Below, one piece after another: positions 11,464 to 22,323 of a stretch of 39,627 nt of DNA (its first letter is position 1; every line of letters starts with the position of its first letter). Position numbers and translations under genes: made by a program. The DNA is taken from positions 166,672-206,298 of the forward strand of contig MNCI01000952.1 of assembly GCA_015680685.1 (NCBI GenBank), given 5' to 3'. The DNA is from Gnetum montanum. Taxonomy: Eukaryota > Streptophyta > Gnetopsida > Gnetales > Gnetaceae. The notes below the pieces were generated by a model. The model saw only the letters and a list, made by a program, of their open reading frames with translations, was not told the DNA's origin and ran no database searches.

Positions 11464-11481
11464 TGGTGCCATTGTTGAGGA
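11464..11481 (+). promoter_or_regulatory. Primer-binding site, tRNA-Asp type, decayed
   Basis: TGGTGCCATTGTTGAGGA lies one base after the LTR. From memory, the site used by many plant Athila/Tat Gypsy elements is TGGCGCCGTTGCCGGGGA, complementary to tRNA-Asp. The five differences are all C-to-T or G-to-A, most at CpG positions. Confidence 0.6.
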
Positions 11482-11587
11482 TGGTGCTAGATATCTAGAT
11501 TAGTTATATCATACATGATCACTGTAAATGCATTAACGATTTATATTTTGGAAAATATTAAGTCACAAACATCATTAACTAACAAAA

Positions 11588-13560
11588 ATGTCTCTTTCAC
11601 AAGGAAGTGATAATGTAATGTATGGAGAGAAAATTCAGTGGAGAACTAATGAGATATATATTGAAGAAAACTAGAGTGACCAACCTTGTGTAGGAGTTTC
11701 ATATGTTCATGACCACCTTGGCTATACTCAAGAACTACATTCACCTAAGGCAAACAATCCTAAAGGAGATGAAGTAAGTCCTAGACCAAGGAAGGCCTCA
11801 AGGCCTAGGACCTCCTCAAAATAGAGAAAAGATAAATCAAGGGACCATGAGAAACACTATAGAATCCATGGTGACTCTCCCAGTTCCTCATCATTCTATT
11901 CCTCTTCAATGTCTAGTTCTGACAAAGGTGAACATAGATATAGAGATAGAGCTCCACTATGGGGTCGAAATAAAAATAGAAATCAAAACCAAGGGCAAGA
12001 TCAAAGACATCAAAATGAGCATAGACAAAATTTTCATAATTAGATAAATAGAAATAGAAATTTTTACCACAAAATATCTAATGATGGTGAACCCTTGTTG
12101 GCCACTAAGAGCATGATGCAAATCACAGAGGTAGTTAAAATACCCCACATGCATTATAAGGAAATTTGTATCAAAAGGCTTGATATGAATAGCATCCATA
12201 AATTTACGGGAGGCTATGATTCTAATCCACGACATCATTTGCAAGCTTTCCATGATGCCTATGTCTGACAAAACATTGAAAGTGGGTGGCAAAAGCTTAA
12301 GTTCTTTCCTAGGATGCTAATAGATAAAATTGAAGTGTGGTATAGATCGTTGAAACCAAATTCAATCCATTAGTGGTTCACAATGTTAGAACTCTTCAAC
12401 AAGAAATACCAACCTATGTGAGGGTATCCAACCTAAGAAAACAAATCCAAGGATGGAATCAAGAACAGTATGAACCCTTAAATATGGCCCTAGATAGATA
12501 CTATTCTCTACTAAATAAATGTCCAGGCCATGGTTTCTCTCAAGGAGAGCAACTTTTCCACATCATAGATGGGCTTCATAGTCAAACGAGAGAGACCCTT
12601 GGGATGTATGCTTAAGGTGAATTATATGAACTAGGAACTCATTAGATCCAAAAGCTAATCGAGCGTGTGGAAAAAGAAGAAGGAGAGCTATGTAAACAAG
12701 AGAATGTTAAGAAATATCACTAGGACCCAACTCTCTAAAAGAAGAGGGTTCATATCTCTAATGAGGAAAAAGAGGCATCTCTCGATGAGGTGACTTCACA
12801 ACAAGCCTTGCCAATGCAACAGTCTATTACTAAACTTTAGGCAAGGCTAGATAGGATATAAGAATGAATAAATGATAAAGTTACAAATTGCATAGAAACC
12901 ATAAAGGAGAGAGTAGCGTAGGACAAATCAAGGGATCACAACAAAAGGAGGAAAAGGGATTAACAGATAGGTAAGAACATTGATCAACATAAAGGGAAAA
13001 TGACTATAAAAGAAGAGGCTATAGACTTAACCACCAAAGAAGATGATGGATGTGACATCTACCTATATGACCATAAAAAAGGCTATTATCCAATCATGTT
13101 ACATCTACATGAGTGTTGGGCTTTTACATTGAATCACAAGTTTGTACAAATGCAAATGCTAGAAAATTACCTTACCCACAATGTAATTATAAATAGTCCT
13201 ACAACCAACCGTACTATCCTAGTGGGACTTCTTATCAGCCTCAAAACTACTATCAATCATAGTGGCAAAATCCACAATCGTGGGGGAGGCCTTCATCAAC
13301 CTAGTGCTACCACTAATGTTAGCCAGATCCATACAAATATTACGTTCAACAACCTATTTACCTAGCTAATTCTACTTCTTCTACTTCAAATCACTACTAC
13401 CACTCTCCCGAATATCATCAACCCGCAACATCTTTTGAAGGATCACCATCTCATGCCTCTTATCCTTTGTAATATCCTCAATATTCTCATACTTCCCTCC
13501 ATCACTTGTCATTGCTAACAAACACAAGAAGGTTCAACACCACAACATCAATGAAAGAAT
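11588..13560 (+). pseudogene. gag: Element C gag polyprotein (Retrotrans_gag domain), broken
   Basis: From an ATG at 11588 one frame runs about 260 codons with only a few stops. It begins MSLSQGSDN, passes a serine-rich then arginine/asparagine/glutamine-rich basic region, and enters the capsid-like domain with 'FTGGYDSNPRHHLQAFHDAY' (about 12205-12265) and 'FFPRMLIDKIEVWYRSL'. A frame change near 12370 continues the domain through 'NKCPGHGFSQGEQLFHIIDG' (about 12517-12575) and 'SQTRETL', matching the '.CPhHG......F..GL...TR..l' hallmark of Gypsy gag. A charged linker and a P/Q/Y-rich tail ('YNQPYYPSGTSYQPQNYY') follow. Gag would form the virus-like particle. At least two frameshifts and several stops make this copy non-functional. 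No zinc knuckle is visible. Confidence 0.75.
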
Positions 13561-13569
13561 GTCACTTAT

Positions 13570-16230
13570 ATTGTGAACATACATAGAAATGATAATGCCA
13601 GTAGATCTTTAACACAATCTCAAAAACACCCTTTCTTTAGGACAATTTCCATGCATAACCACAACACTCATGGACCTACTAACTCATCAAAACTAGCACA
13701 AGGCCAATCTAATGCAACAACCTTCCTCGCCAGAACAATGTCTCCTAATCATACAAAAAAGCCAACAACCATTACCACTCCAACACAAGACATAAATGAT
13801 GAACTTATCATTGTGGAGAGACAGCAAAATCTATGCATCACTAATAGTAAGAGGTGTATTTATGGACTAAAAATTTAAAATATTAACACAATCCACAACA
13901 AAGCTAAGGAACAAGTGTGTGAGAAAAAAACTAGTCTACGTAGTAGCCACTAAACCAAAGACACCCAATGGCTTGAAAATGAGAATATAAAATTGTTTCA
14001 AAGATGCATGGAGGCAATTGATCCACTTAGTATGTCTAGACTTAAGAAATTGAACCAAATAGAAGACTTAGACATGGATATCTTACACTTTGATTATACA
14101 CCAAAATAGGATACTAAACACAGAGACTTGGAAATTAAAACAAAAAATCAAAAAGAAGAAGCAAACACATTTGGACCCCCCAAAATGGAAATACCTTCAA
14201 GTCTAGATGAAGATACATCTCCGAATGATCCAACCGAGATTATCACCAATGTTAAATGTGCTACCATGTGATTAATTAAATCAATAANNNNNNNNNNNNN
14301 NNNNNNNNNNNNNNNNNNNNNNNNNGAAGTCAACGTTATGTGTTGGGTTTTTGTGCTATAATATTAAGATGATTGGGTAAGTAATTATGTAAAGCAGTGA
14401 GACCACCTCATCCAACCCTCTAGTTCTCTAAATAAAAGGTCTTTATCATGGAAACAATTTGGTTCTTCTTTTATGAAACCAAAATTCATCAATGATCATT
14501 ACACCTTGAAGAAAGATGAAATGACCAAGTGTGAATGGGAAAGGGTATAACCTCAAGGGGACTTGTTGGGTTCTCTTCTTGACTTCCTTCATGTGGTTTA
14601 TGACTTCTCTTGGAACGTATCATCACTCATCTGTCAACCAATAACAGGAAGCTAAAAGTCTTTGCATGGTGTGGTTCCCATCCAAAAAAACAAAATAAAA
14701 GAGAGAGAGAGAGAAAATAATAATAATGGGAATTCAAAGCACACCCCTTGGACACAATAATGGGCTACAAGCACAAGTTATGGGGCTACAAAGACATGTT
14801 ACCCATGCCTGAAGGTGCCTCTCTAACTAAGGGCCTTCCATCCTTCTTCTCTTTTTGGAGTGATGATTGTTCTTTGAGGTGGTTGTGGACTCATGGTGGT
14901 AGGCATGAGGAAACCCATCAATGTGAGGTCACTATTCATGGTATGGACTTGGTCTGAACTTGGATGAATAGTTATGCTGATTATTTTAACCACATTTTTC
15001 ACAAGAAAATATTGTGGACATGGTCAAGTACCTTACATCCCTATCTCTGCAATCCCTTCTCATCCCATTATTCACCTCACTGATGCATGTGATTATGAGC
15101 CTTTTGGTTTTGTGTAGTATAGTACAACATCCCAACCATAGTAGTTGTATGTTATTTGGAACAAAGTCATGGTCTACATTTAACTTCTTTGATGTCCACA
15201 AACATCTATAGAAGTGATTATGTAAGGGCATTATGGTAGGAGCTTGCTTTGGGGAGGACCCACTTGCATAACTTTTGTTGATCATGGCTCTAAACTAATC
15301 TTCACATATTCTACAACATCAATGATAATTTCTGTAAATTTATGCATAATTTTCAGACTACTTCTCATCACTTTCAACTACCTTTTTACTTTTTCCTACT
15401 TTTCTATTAAAATATCCTTCAAGTTCAATATTTCTTGGTCATGTTCTAAATTAGACCTTTGGTTTCAATTATTTAAAAACTTGTGTGCTTTTGAAGTTAT
15501 GCTTATTAGTAATGGGGGCTAGGGATGTCTGCTTTGAAATTTTTCTAACATCCTATTTTCGAAGATCATGGTAACTAATAGTAATTGATCAAAATAATGT
15601 GAATAGCTTGATGATTTTAGTTACCCCATAGCCTTGGGCATAGTATGTTGTCATCACCTTGTGCTTAAATAAATAATAAGAGATCCGAAAAGGGTTAATT
15701 ATTAGGGAAAATTTACCAAAACTAATGTTGATCCTTTGGTGACTACAAGTGATGCTAAAAGATATGCCTAAGGAAGAAGGTCTTTTGCCAAGTATGAAAA
15801 AAAAGTGAAGAGGGGGACAACAGAGGATATGCCCATGGACAAATCATAGCACATACAAGATAGTAGCTCAAGCATCACATGTTTGCTAAATCCATGGGAT
15901 GATGAGAAGAAATTTCAGTCCATCCCTCAAGAATGTTCCGCATAACCAAAGAAGCATCAACATAACAATCAAGGTTGAAAGTTTTCCACCGCTAATAGCA
16001 ACAAGAAGAATCATCTTCAGTGGATCTTTGAAGACCCTTGTAAATTTTGTAATCTTCAATGTCTATCCAATCTCTTTGTTATTTTGTCATTTTTTAATGC
16101 ATCCACTGAATAAAATTTTAAAATGTGGCACTTAGAGTCAATCGATAGTTAGCATCTATCAATAATCCAATCATTCCCATTTTTTTGTAACGAAAGCTCG
16201 ATCCTATCTTGTTAACTCAAGGAGTTTTTA
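13570..16230 (+). other. Element C internal region without recognisable pol
   Basis: This part of element C should hold protease, RT, RNase H and integrase in an autonomous element. None of their motifs (DSG/DTG, YxDD, HHCC, GPF/Y) was found in any frame on either side of the gap. Open frames are at most about 100 codons. A (GA)n run lies at about 14700-14714. The gap could hide some sequence, but not a full pol unless it is much longer than its 38 n. Confidence 0.5.
14288..14325. other. Assembly gap (38 n)
   Basis: A run of n within element C; the true length is unknown. Confidence 1.
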
Positions 16231-16246
16231 CTTAGTTGTGAAGGTA
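16229..16246 (+). promoter_or_regulatory. Element C polypurine tract
   Basis: TTAGTTGTGAAGGTA immediately precedes the 3' LTR. Element A has TTAGTTGTCGAGGTA at the same place, so this plus-strand priming site is shared between the two element types even though it is poor in purines. Confidence 0.5.
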
Positions 16247-17212
16247 TGATGAAGCATCAATTGGTTGCATCGACATAACCTCTTGGACATAGCTGCTTTG
16301 ATGCAGTTGCCTCAACATAGCTGCTTCAACACAACTGCTTCAAAGTAGCCATGTCAATGAGGCCCCGTCAATGTAAATGATGCGTTGATGAGGCCTCATT
16401 GACATATGCAATGATGCATTGACAAGGACTCATCAATGTAGTGTTTATTTTTGTCTATAAATATGCATAATCCCACCATGTATTAGCATTCTTTGGTCAA
16501 TAGAATAGTTGAAATCTTGCAGTTTTATTCCATAGTCTTAGAGAATAGTTAGTGATTGCCCGCAGTGTGGACCTCAATCAGTTGTATGATGTCTTATTCG
16601 AGTGGCAATGTACCTAGACACATTCCATGAATGACAATAAGATCGAGATTGATTTTTATTCATTGTAGCACTTTGAGTTATATTAAATTTACTTTCCATG
16701 CAATTTAAGTTTCATGTACTTAGTTAATATTTATGTTTCCATGCATGTTAATGAATTGATAGAATGAGCACAACTAGTTTCGAGGGTAAACACGTATTTG
16801 CTTGGTAATCCCAGTAGTGTTATTGCTTGGTTCACCCAATAGTATAGTGCTTGGTAATCCTAGTAGTGGATACGTGGGTTCGAGATGTGTATGGCAAGCT
16901 AGGCACGAACACTCATCACCAATAGGCTAGTGTAGGCTTTACTTTTTATTGCTAATTAGTTAAATAATTGATTTCTTTATTGTCATTAGGAGTAGCCTAA
17001 GGCCAAAATAACATCAAGAATCATATGCCACACTTTGGACTAAACCATATGTGATAAAGCTACCACTAGTCCAAGTGGGAAGACAATGAACTGCAATCAA
17101 AACATAATGATCTAGATGCCACAACTAATCCCATCCATAGAATTCAACTAGATCATGCATGAAGGTTTGTGATTCATATGGTTGCGCATAAGGGGTACCT
17201 CACAGCTCATCA
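16247..17212 (+). repeat. Element C 3' LTR
   Basis: 966 bp direct copy of 10507-11462, beginning TGATGAAGCATC and ending GCTCATCA. The TATA box is at about 16457-16464. Substitutions against the 5' LTR are frequent and mostly transitions by eye. Confidence 0.85.
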
Positions 17213-17224
17213 GTGGACAAGTAA

Positions 17225-17427
17225 AAGCCTATCTTTTTTTAAATGGATATGCCCAAGATCAAACGCAAGTCTTACAACTTGAGAAATAATTACCTAATCA
17301 TCACTCTAAATGATGGCCCTACTTGAGGCATCTTTGTATTTCTCTATAATTCTTCTACTATATTACATTGCTATATGTCTTGGGATGTACCTATAGTTAA
17401 ATTATTTTGGGTTCTCATAACCATACT
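17225..17427 (-). repeat. LTR-like repeat 'TGTTGGAA' copy 3 (permuted order)
   Basis: On the minus strand a TGAGAACCCAAAATAATT terminus near 17417 is followed by a segment like that below 8790. Then comes the tRNA-like part (17258-17352) that in copy 1 lies on the other side of the terminus. The order is therefore circularly permuted relative to 8700-8953. Confidence 0.45.
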
Positions 17428-17699
17428 TTTATTAGTTATTTATATGATATTATAGATAATAATGGGATATTATGCTAGTGCTTGGTGGCTCAAGTAGTAC
17501 TATTTGCATATTTAAAATCATGCAACTTTGCATAGTCTTAATTACTTAAATATTCTTATATGATTATTGTAGTAGGTTCACTCCAATAGAAATTAACCTT
17601 CAACCACTAAATCCAAATGCTATGAAAAGATAGATCAATATGCTAGAAAACAAAAAAAAAAGTAGCTATTTTCAATTATTGCAAATAAGATTACAATAA

Positions 17700-18400
17700 G
17701 GTTCCACAACCCACAAAACATCCAAAAATTCTCACAATACTCAAACGATACTGCAAAGCATGAAGCTCTATAATCACATAGTGATTGTCCTCATTGCAAG
17801 GCATAATTGGATGAGATCAACTCATACAAGCACACAAGACACACACACAAGTCACACATAATTTAACCACAAAGTTGCAATGACACTCTTTCACTCTTAT
17901 ACTTATGCTCTCATCTCTTGAGCTCTCCTTCTCAAGACATCTCATGAAGGAATACATCAATATTTAATGACAAAGAGAAGATAAGAAACCTAAAAACCTT
18001 TCTCCAACTCAACTTGAGGATCTCAGGCTATTTCTATCTTTTCCTTCCTTATCTTGGCTATTTCCCAAATTCAAATGACAATTTTGGAAGTTTGTGTGCT
18101 CATTCAAGTTATCTCTGGACTTTTTGGGTCATCTCATTATCAACCCTAACTAGCATGTGAGACATGTCATCCTTGCCTAGGACATCTCCACTTCAGTTGG
18201 GACATCTCAACCAAACCTAGGGCATCTCATCTAAGATGTCTCACCATTCTATGGAACATCTCACCCAAGCTGAATATTACTCAACCAAGGCATCTCCCTT
18301 AAATCCAAGATGTCTTCTACAAGCTCAACTCTTAGCCAAGATGCCTCTTAGCCTTCCAAGATGTCTTTCCAAAGCCTAAAACTTGCAAAAACCACCTATA
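17700..18400 (-). repeat. Second GACATCT-rich LTR-like block
   Basis: No gene. About fifteen copies and variants of GACATCT, GGCATCTC or AGATGTC occur between 17930 and 18370. A pyrimidine-rich, ACAC-rich segment (17820-17950) is to their left. The general layout resembles 544-1260, which suggests the same repeat family. Confidence 0.3.
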
Positions 18401-18479
18401 GAAAAAAAAAACACAAGGAAATCAAAAGAGGTATCTCTACATAAAGTATCATTTCTAAATCTCATGTCTTCAAAAGTGT

Positions 18480-19858
18480 TTGGAGGGCTTGGCAGGTATT
18501 ACATGATTATATAAATTGGACTAATGTTAAGATTAATCCTAGTCTTCTTTCTAACTTTTGTTCACGGTGGTTACCTTATTCGCCTACTCCTCTTGGCACT
18601 TCAAATTCTCAGTTGCCTACTTGTTGGTTTCAAAAGGGAGTGATTTCTCTCAACTAGTTACATCTTGCCAACCAATAAATTTCTTAGGAAATGTTTGATA
18701 ATTTGTATGGGGTTTCTATAATCATGCATCATTATTTTGATTCAATTTATAGTTTTATTCACCACTATTTACATTTGGATGATTTAGTACAAAGTATCTT
18801 TCATAGCCTTTTTTGTTAGACTAATGGATTAAACTTTTTGCCTTATAAACAACATGCTCCATTTGAGCTTTTGCACAACTCCTGAATCATTGTCAATCAC
18901 TACAACAATATTTAGCATAAGTAGGAATCAAAACAATTTTGGATGTCCTCCTTCAAGTGAATATGGAATCTTCCTACTCTACCTAAAATTCAGTAGTTTT
19001 GTCGGTATCTCCTTCACTAAGATTTAGCTATTGGCAAATGTCTTGAACATCTTGGGGTTTATGCTCCTCTTTGTCCTATCTGTGGAGTTATAGATGATTT
19101 TGCTCATGTCTTTTGGCAATGTCCATTTGCTTAGTACACTTGGATTTGGACATGCAAAGTGATTCCAAATTGTTAGTTATCTCAAGATGTTTTTTTCTTT
19201 CTTTCTTTCTTTCTTTTTTTTTTTTTTTTCTTTTTGTCTTTTTACCTATTACTTCTATGAATTTCAAATTTCTTTGGAATGTTATTAGGCTTATTGTTTT
19301 CTTTCATATTCGAAAGTGTAAATGTAATATCATTTTTTGGAAAAATAGAATATTTAAATATTTATCATCTAAGTATTGCAGATAAATCACAAATCTTTCT
19401 TCTTGTCCATTTTCAAATTATATCCCAAGCTCCAAAGGTTCAACTAGAGATCAATCAGTTGATTCATTTTTTGTAGTCTTGGTTCAAATTTATGAGTGAT
19501 GGAAGCCCTAGTGCAAATAACCATATTCAACAGAGTTCTCTAGAAAGGAGTTCTTCTTTTTAATTCTAGTTGTCATATGCTTTATTTGATCCTTTCTTTG
19601 TTACTTGTACTATTGATTACAATCGGTCTTTGATGAGAAGTGAATTCCTAAAAGGGTGCTTCTTTCTTTTGTTGTTGGCTTGATTGTAAGGATGAAACAT
19701 GAGTAGGCATCCCCAAATCCATTGGGTCTTTCCTTTTTTTGTTATTTCTATCTATTCTATCATACACTACTTGTGTATTTTTTACCCTTTTCATCTAGTT
19801 TGTCAGATGCTACATATGTATTTGATACTCTATTTTGATTAATAAAATTTTTTTTCAG
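18480..19858 (+). pseudogene. L1-type LINE ORF2 C-terminus (zf-RVT domain) with 3' end
   Basis: The frame around 18940-19160 reads 'IWNLPTLPKIQ', then 'YAPLCPICGVIDDFAHVFWQ' and 'CPFA'. This is the zf-RVT pattern of plant L1 ORF2 proteins: 'W..LP.KI..FLWR', 'C..Cg..Ed..HvF..CpfA...W'. All four metal ligands (C-x2-C...H...C) are kept despite stops. The stretch up to 19858 looks like the 3' untranslated part, ending in TTAATAAAATTTTTTTTCAG, a common type of plant LINE end. RT and endonuclease are not present, as expected for a 5'-truncated or eroded copy. Confidence 0.6.
19192..19231 (+). repeat. CTTT/T-rich microsatellite
   Basis: A TTTC-repeat run continuing into poly-T (19192-19231), inside the LINE 3' region. 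Confidence 0.9.
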
Positions 19859-19941
19859 GGTTCGATAACCCCCTCTTAATTCCTTAGATCTCATACAATG
19901 AGCTTAAGTAAAGTACTTAAACACATTTTTTCAATGTAATT

Positions 19942-20215
19942 GAGGAGGGGATGTTGGAACCCTAAAATAATTGTAATATTAATATGCTCAAGAAATATAG
20001 TCTAACTAGAAGTTTAGAACTCACCATTACCTACCAAAATCAAACCCATGACTTCGAGCTTCCAAATCAATAGTTTATTGTAAACTAACACCTCATTATT
20101 ATATGTTATATATTTAGTATTTTCTAGCTTTATAATTCTTAACCTAAATTTTTTGTTTAATTATTTTTATAAATAAAATATAAAAAATTAAATTTATTAA
20201 CGTGTAATGCTGCAA
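19942..20215 (+). repeat. LTR-like repeat 'TGTTGGAA' copy 4 with polypurine tract
   Basis: GAGGAGGGGA (19942-19951) is directly followed by TGTTGGAACCCTAAAATAAT at 19952, a textbook polypurine tract to 3' LTR junction. The next 60 bases align with the minus strand below 8790. The left interior of this element is not visible; the L1 remnant abuts it instead. The right end is unclear and merges into AT-rich sequence near 20215. Confidence 0.5.
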
Positions 20216-20470
20216 AGCACTTTAAAATCTAGGACTAAGAGTTGATGGTTGCTTCAGCAAAGTTGATGAGACGTCCAAAGTTGGTGTTCGCTTTCTAGCA
20301 ACTACAATATGCATGACAACTAAAACACACATTATTCCCCGGTCAGAATCCAATGTAACGAGAACGTGTGGTGTCGGTGAGTCAACACCAATGGATATCT
20401 CTCGGTGGAAAACAAAATCGATGAGCCTTAACTTGAATATACAATCATGAATCCGCGGATCAACTACCCA

Positions 20471-20505
20471 TAGCCGCCGGTCAACGTTGTGGGCGTGACG
20501 TGGAC
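20471..20505 (+). promoter_or_regulatory. Cluster of stress-type promoter motifs upstream of the peroxidase
   Basis: Within 35 bases lie AGCCGCC (GCC box, bound by ERF factors), GTCAAC (W-box core TTGAC on the minus strand) and TGACGTGG (as-1/ACGT type, bound by bZIP factors). They sit about 690 bases upstream of the TATA box. Such motifs are common by chance; the clustering in the GC-richer island just upstream of a peroxidase is the reason for listing it. Function is inferred only. Confidence 0.3.
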
Positions 20506-20854
20506 AAATTTGATTGTACTGAGCTATGCACACTGTGCGCTCTCACCTTTGAACATACTTCTCATTCAAAGATTCCGTCACTGCAACGCGTTAGGAAGGA
20601 ACAAGGAAGCTGCTGCTTCAGACTTCAGTGATGAAAGATATGCATGGCAATCAGAATGTATTTGAATATGTTAGAGAGACTAAACCATGTATTATTTGTT
20701 TACTTGCCAACACACTTCCCTGTGGTTATGTTTTGGAATTGGATAAACATGAACTCTCGATACTCTCATCTAATTCCTCATCCACGCCCCAAGCGCGCCC
20801 GCCAGACGTGACCTTCTCCCCAGTCCCCACTTTGGATTGGTCCACTGTATCATG

Positions 20855-20951
20855 CTCACCCACGCGAGTTGCAGTTGCACCACCTGAAACATGAAATGAG
20901 TTTAGTGTATATACTCACCCACACCAGATGCAACTTGCACCACTTGAAACA
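20855..20951 (+). repeat. Imperfect direct repeat in the peroxidase upstream region
   Basis: About 37 bases starting CTCACCCAC and ending TTGCACCACYTGAAACA occur at 20855-20891 and again at 20914-20951, with several changes and one indel. They lie about 210-310 bases upstream of the TATA box and could be duplicated cis elements. Confidence 0.75.
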
Positions 20952-21161
20952 GGGATTGTGATAATGCTGCAATCCCAATACCACGATGATTCCCAGACTC
21001 TCTCCATCGACAGACAGCCTGTCACACACACCATTTTGGTTTGTTCTCTCTTCTTCAACCCAACGCACCTGTACAACCCCTGCGTGTCTGCGCCTGCCAT
21101 ACTTTTTGTAATGTAATAATAATGTTAACTTACTTTGTACGTAGCTAATTGTAGTCTCCTC

Positions 21162-21168
21162 TATAAAT
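21162..21168 (+). promoter_or_regulatory. Peroxidase TATA box
   Basis: TATAAAT in the context CTCTATAAATTCAACTC. It would place transcription start near 21190-21200 and give a 5' leader of about 130 nt before the ATG at 21325. Confidence 0.6.
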
Positions 21169-21324
21169 TCAACTCTTGCGCTGCAAGGCTGCCATCATCA
21201 TCACTAATCACTTGTGTCTTGTGCTGCTCGCGTTCTCAAACGTTTCACAACTGCTGCTAAGCCAATTGGCAATTGTTTTTTTTGTGAGCTTTGAAAACAA
21301 CTATTGAACTGACTGTTATCAACC

Positions 21325-22323
21325 ATGGCGGTATCAGCATTCTCATCATCAGCAGCAGCAGCTGGAGCTAACAAGAATGCATGGGTGTACGTGTGCCTGG
21401 CCGCAGCCATTGCAATGCTGCTCACAGAGGTTCAGGCTCAGCAGCTGAGCGCCAACTTCTACCGCAAGACATGCCCCAAAGCGTTGAGGATAGTAAAATC
21501 AGGCGTCAGGGCGGCAGTGGCAAAGGAGAAGAGAATGGGCGCATCTTTGCTGCGTCTGCATTTCCACGACTGTTTTGTGCAGGGCTGCGATGCGTCGCTG
21601 TTGCTGGACGACAATGCCACTTTCACCGGAGAAAAGACCGCCGCCCCCAACGCCAACTCAGCGCGGGGTTTCGAGGTCATTGACTCCATCAAAGCGCAGC
21701 TCGAGGCCGCCTGCCCCGCCACCGTCTCATGTGCCGACATCGTGGCTCTTGCCGCACGAGACTCCGTCGTGGCGCTGGGGGGTCCCACATGGGCCGTGCC
21801 GCTGGGACGCCGAGACTCTACAGGTGCCAGCCTGTCTGGCGCCAACTCGAACCTGCCGGGACCGGCGTCGAGCCAAAGCACGTTGGTGTCGCTGTTCGCG
21901 GCGCAGGGGTTGTCAAATTCGGAGATGGTGGCTCTGTCGGGCGCCCACACCATCGGCGAAGCACGCTGCGTCACATTCCGGCAGCACATCTACAACGAAA
22001 CTGATTTGGATGCCTCCTTTGCCGCATCTGCGCAGGGCAACTGCCCCGCTGCTGCCGGCGCCCCTGGCGACTCCAACCTGGAGGGCCTTGACGTGCGCTC
22101 CCCCAATTTGTTCGACAATTCGTACTACAAAAATTTGCAGGCTCGCAAAGGTCTGCTTCACTCCGACATGCAGATCGCTGGTGATGCACTGGTGAAGACC
22201 TACTCCAACAACGCTGCCGCCTTCTTCCGCGATTTTAAGGCTGCCATGGTCAAAATGGGCAATATCTCCCCTCTCACCGGCAGCGCCGGTCAGATCCGCC
22301 TCAACTGTCGCAAACTCAACTGA
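21325..22323 (+). CDS. Class III secretory peroxidase, intronless
   Basis: 332-residue secreted plant haem peroxidase (EC 1.11.1.7). It oxidises phenolic and other substrates with H2O2 in the cell wall, apoplast or vacuole, with roles in lignification and defence. Residues 1-38 form a signal peptide (hydrophobic core about 20-34, cleavage likely after VQA-38), giving a mature QQLSANFY start. The distal haem site RLHFHDCF holds catalytic Arg77 and His81; the proximal ligand is His208 in SGAHTIG. The eight conserved cysteines are all present (50, 83, 88, 130, 136, 215, 240, 328), fitting the four family disulfides 50-130, 83-88, 136-328 and 215-240. N-glycosylation sequons are at Asn97, 224 and 313. 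Length is normal. The ATG has a strong plant context (AACCATGGCG). The frame is unbroken without introns, whereas many family members have up to three. The CDS is far more GC-rich than its surroundings. The exact paralogue cannot be named. Confidence 0.97.
   Translation: MAVSAFSSSAAAAGANKNAWVYVCLAAAIAMLLTEVQAQQLSANFYRKTCPKALRIVKSGVRAAVAKEKRMGASLLRLHFHDCFVQGCDASLLLDDNATFTGEKTAAPNANSARGFEVIDSIKAQLEAACPATVSCADIVALAARDSVVALGGPTWAVPLGRRDSTGASLSGANSNLPGPASSQSTLVSLFAAQGLSNSEMVALSGAHTIGEARCVTFRQHIYNETDLDASFAASAQGNCPAAAGAPGDSNLEGLDVRSPNLFDNSYYKNLQARKGLLHSDMQIAGDALVKTYSNNAAAFFRDFKAAMVKMGNISPLTGSAGQIRLNCRKLN

Larger units (their letters stand above)
10507..17212 (+). mobile_element. Element C: old Ty3/Gypsy-type LTR retrotransposon, gag only
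   Basis: A 6.7-kb element bounded by two clearly homologous direct LTRs (10507-11462 and 16247-17212), both beginning TGATGAAGCAT and ending CTCATCA or the same end. The flanking pentamers GTGCA (10502-10506) and GTGGA (17213-17217) fit a target duplication with one later change. A primer site follows the 5' LTR and a purine-containing tract precedes the 3' LTR. The interior has a broken gag, an assembly gap (14288-14325) and about 1.9 kb after the gap with no protease, RT, RNase H or integrase motif that I can find. LTR divergence is substantial by eye, so the insertion is ancient. It looks like a deletion derivative or a non-autonomous member of the Athila/Tat-like group. Confidence 0.85.

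Noticed and set aside
14748-15522. Short open frames in element C taken as a possible envelope-like or extra ORF
   Set aside because: No signal peptide, membrane segment or family motif stands out. The frames are short and the region is decayed.
20150-20235. Possible Helitron 3' end (small hairpin before CTAG near 20230)
   Set aside because: The stem is only about 4 bp and no 5' end or helicase is visible.
20380-20420. GGATATCTCTCGG resembling the start of 5.8S rRNA
   Set aside because: Only a dozen bases match; the rest of the 5.8S sequence is not there.
20222-20533. 103-codon minus-strand open frame upstream of the peroxidase
   Set aside because: No domain or biased composition seen, and it overlaps the likely promoter region. 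The higher GC of the island makes longer chance frames likely.
21459-21989. 176-codon minus-strand and 206-codon alternative plus frames inside the peroxidase
   Set aside because: They are shadows of the GC-rich coding sequence. The peroxidase frame has all family residues and explains the region.
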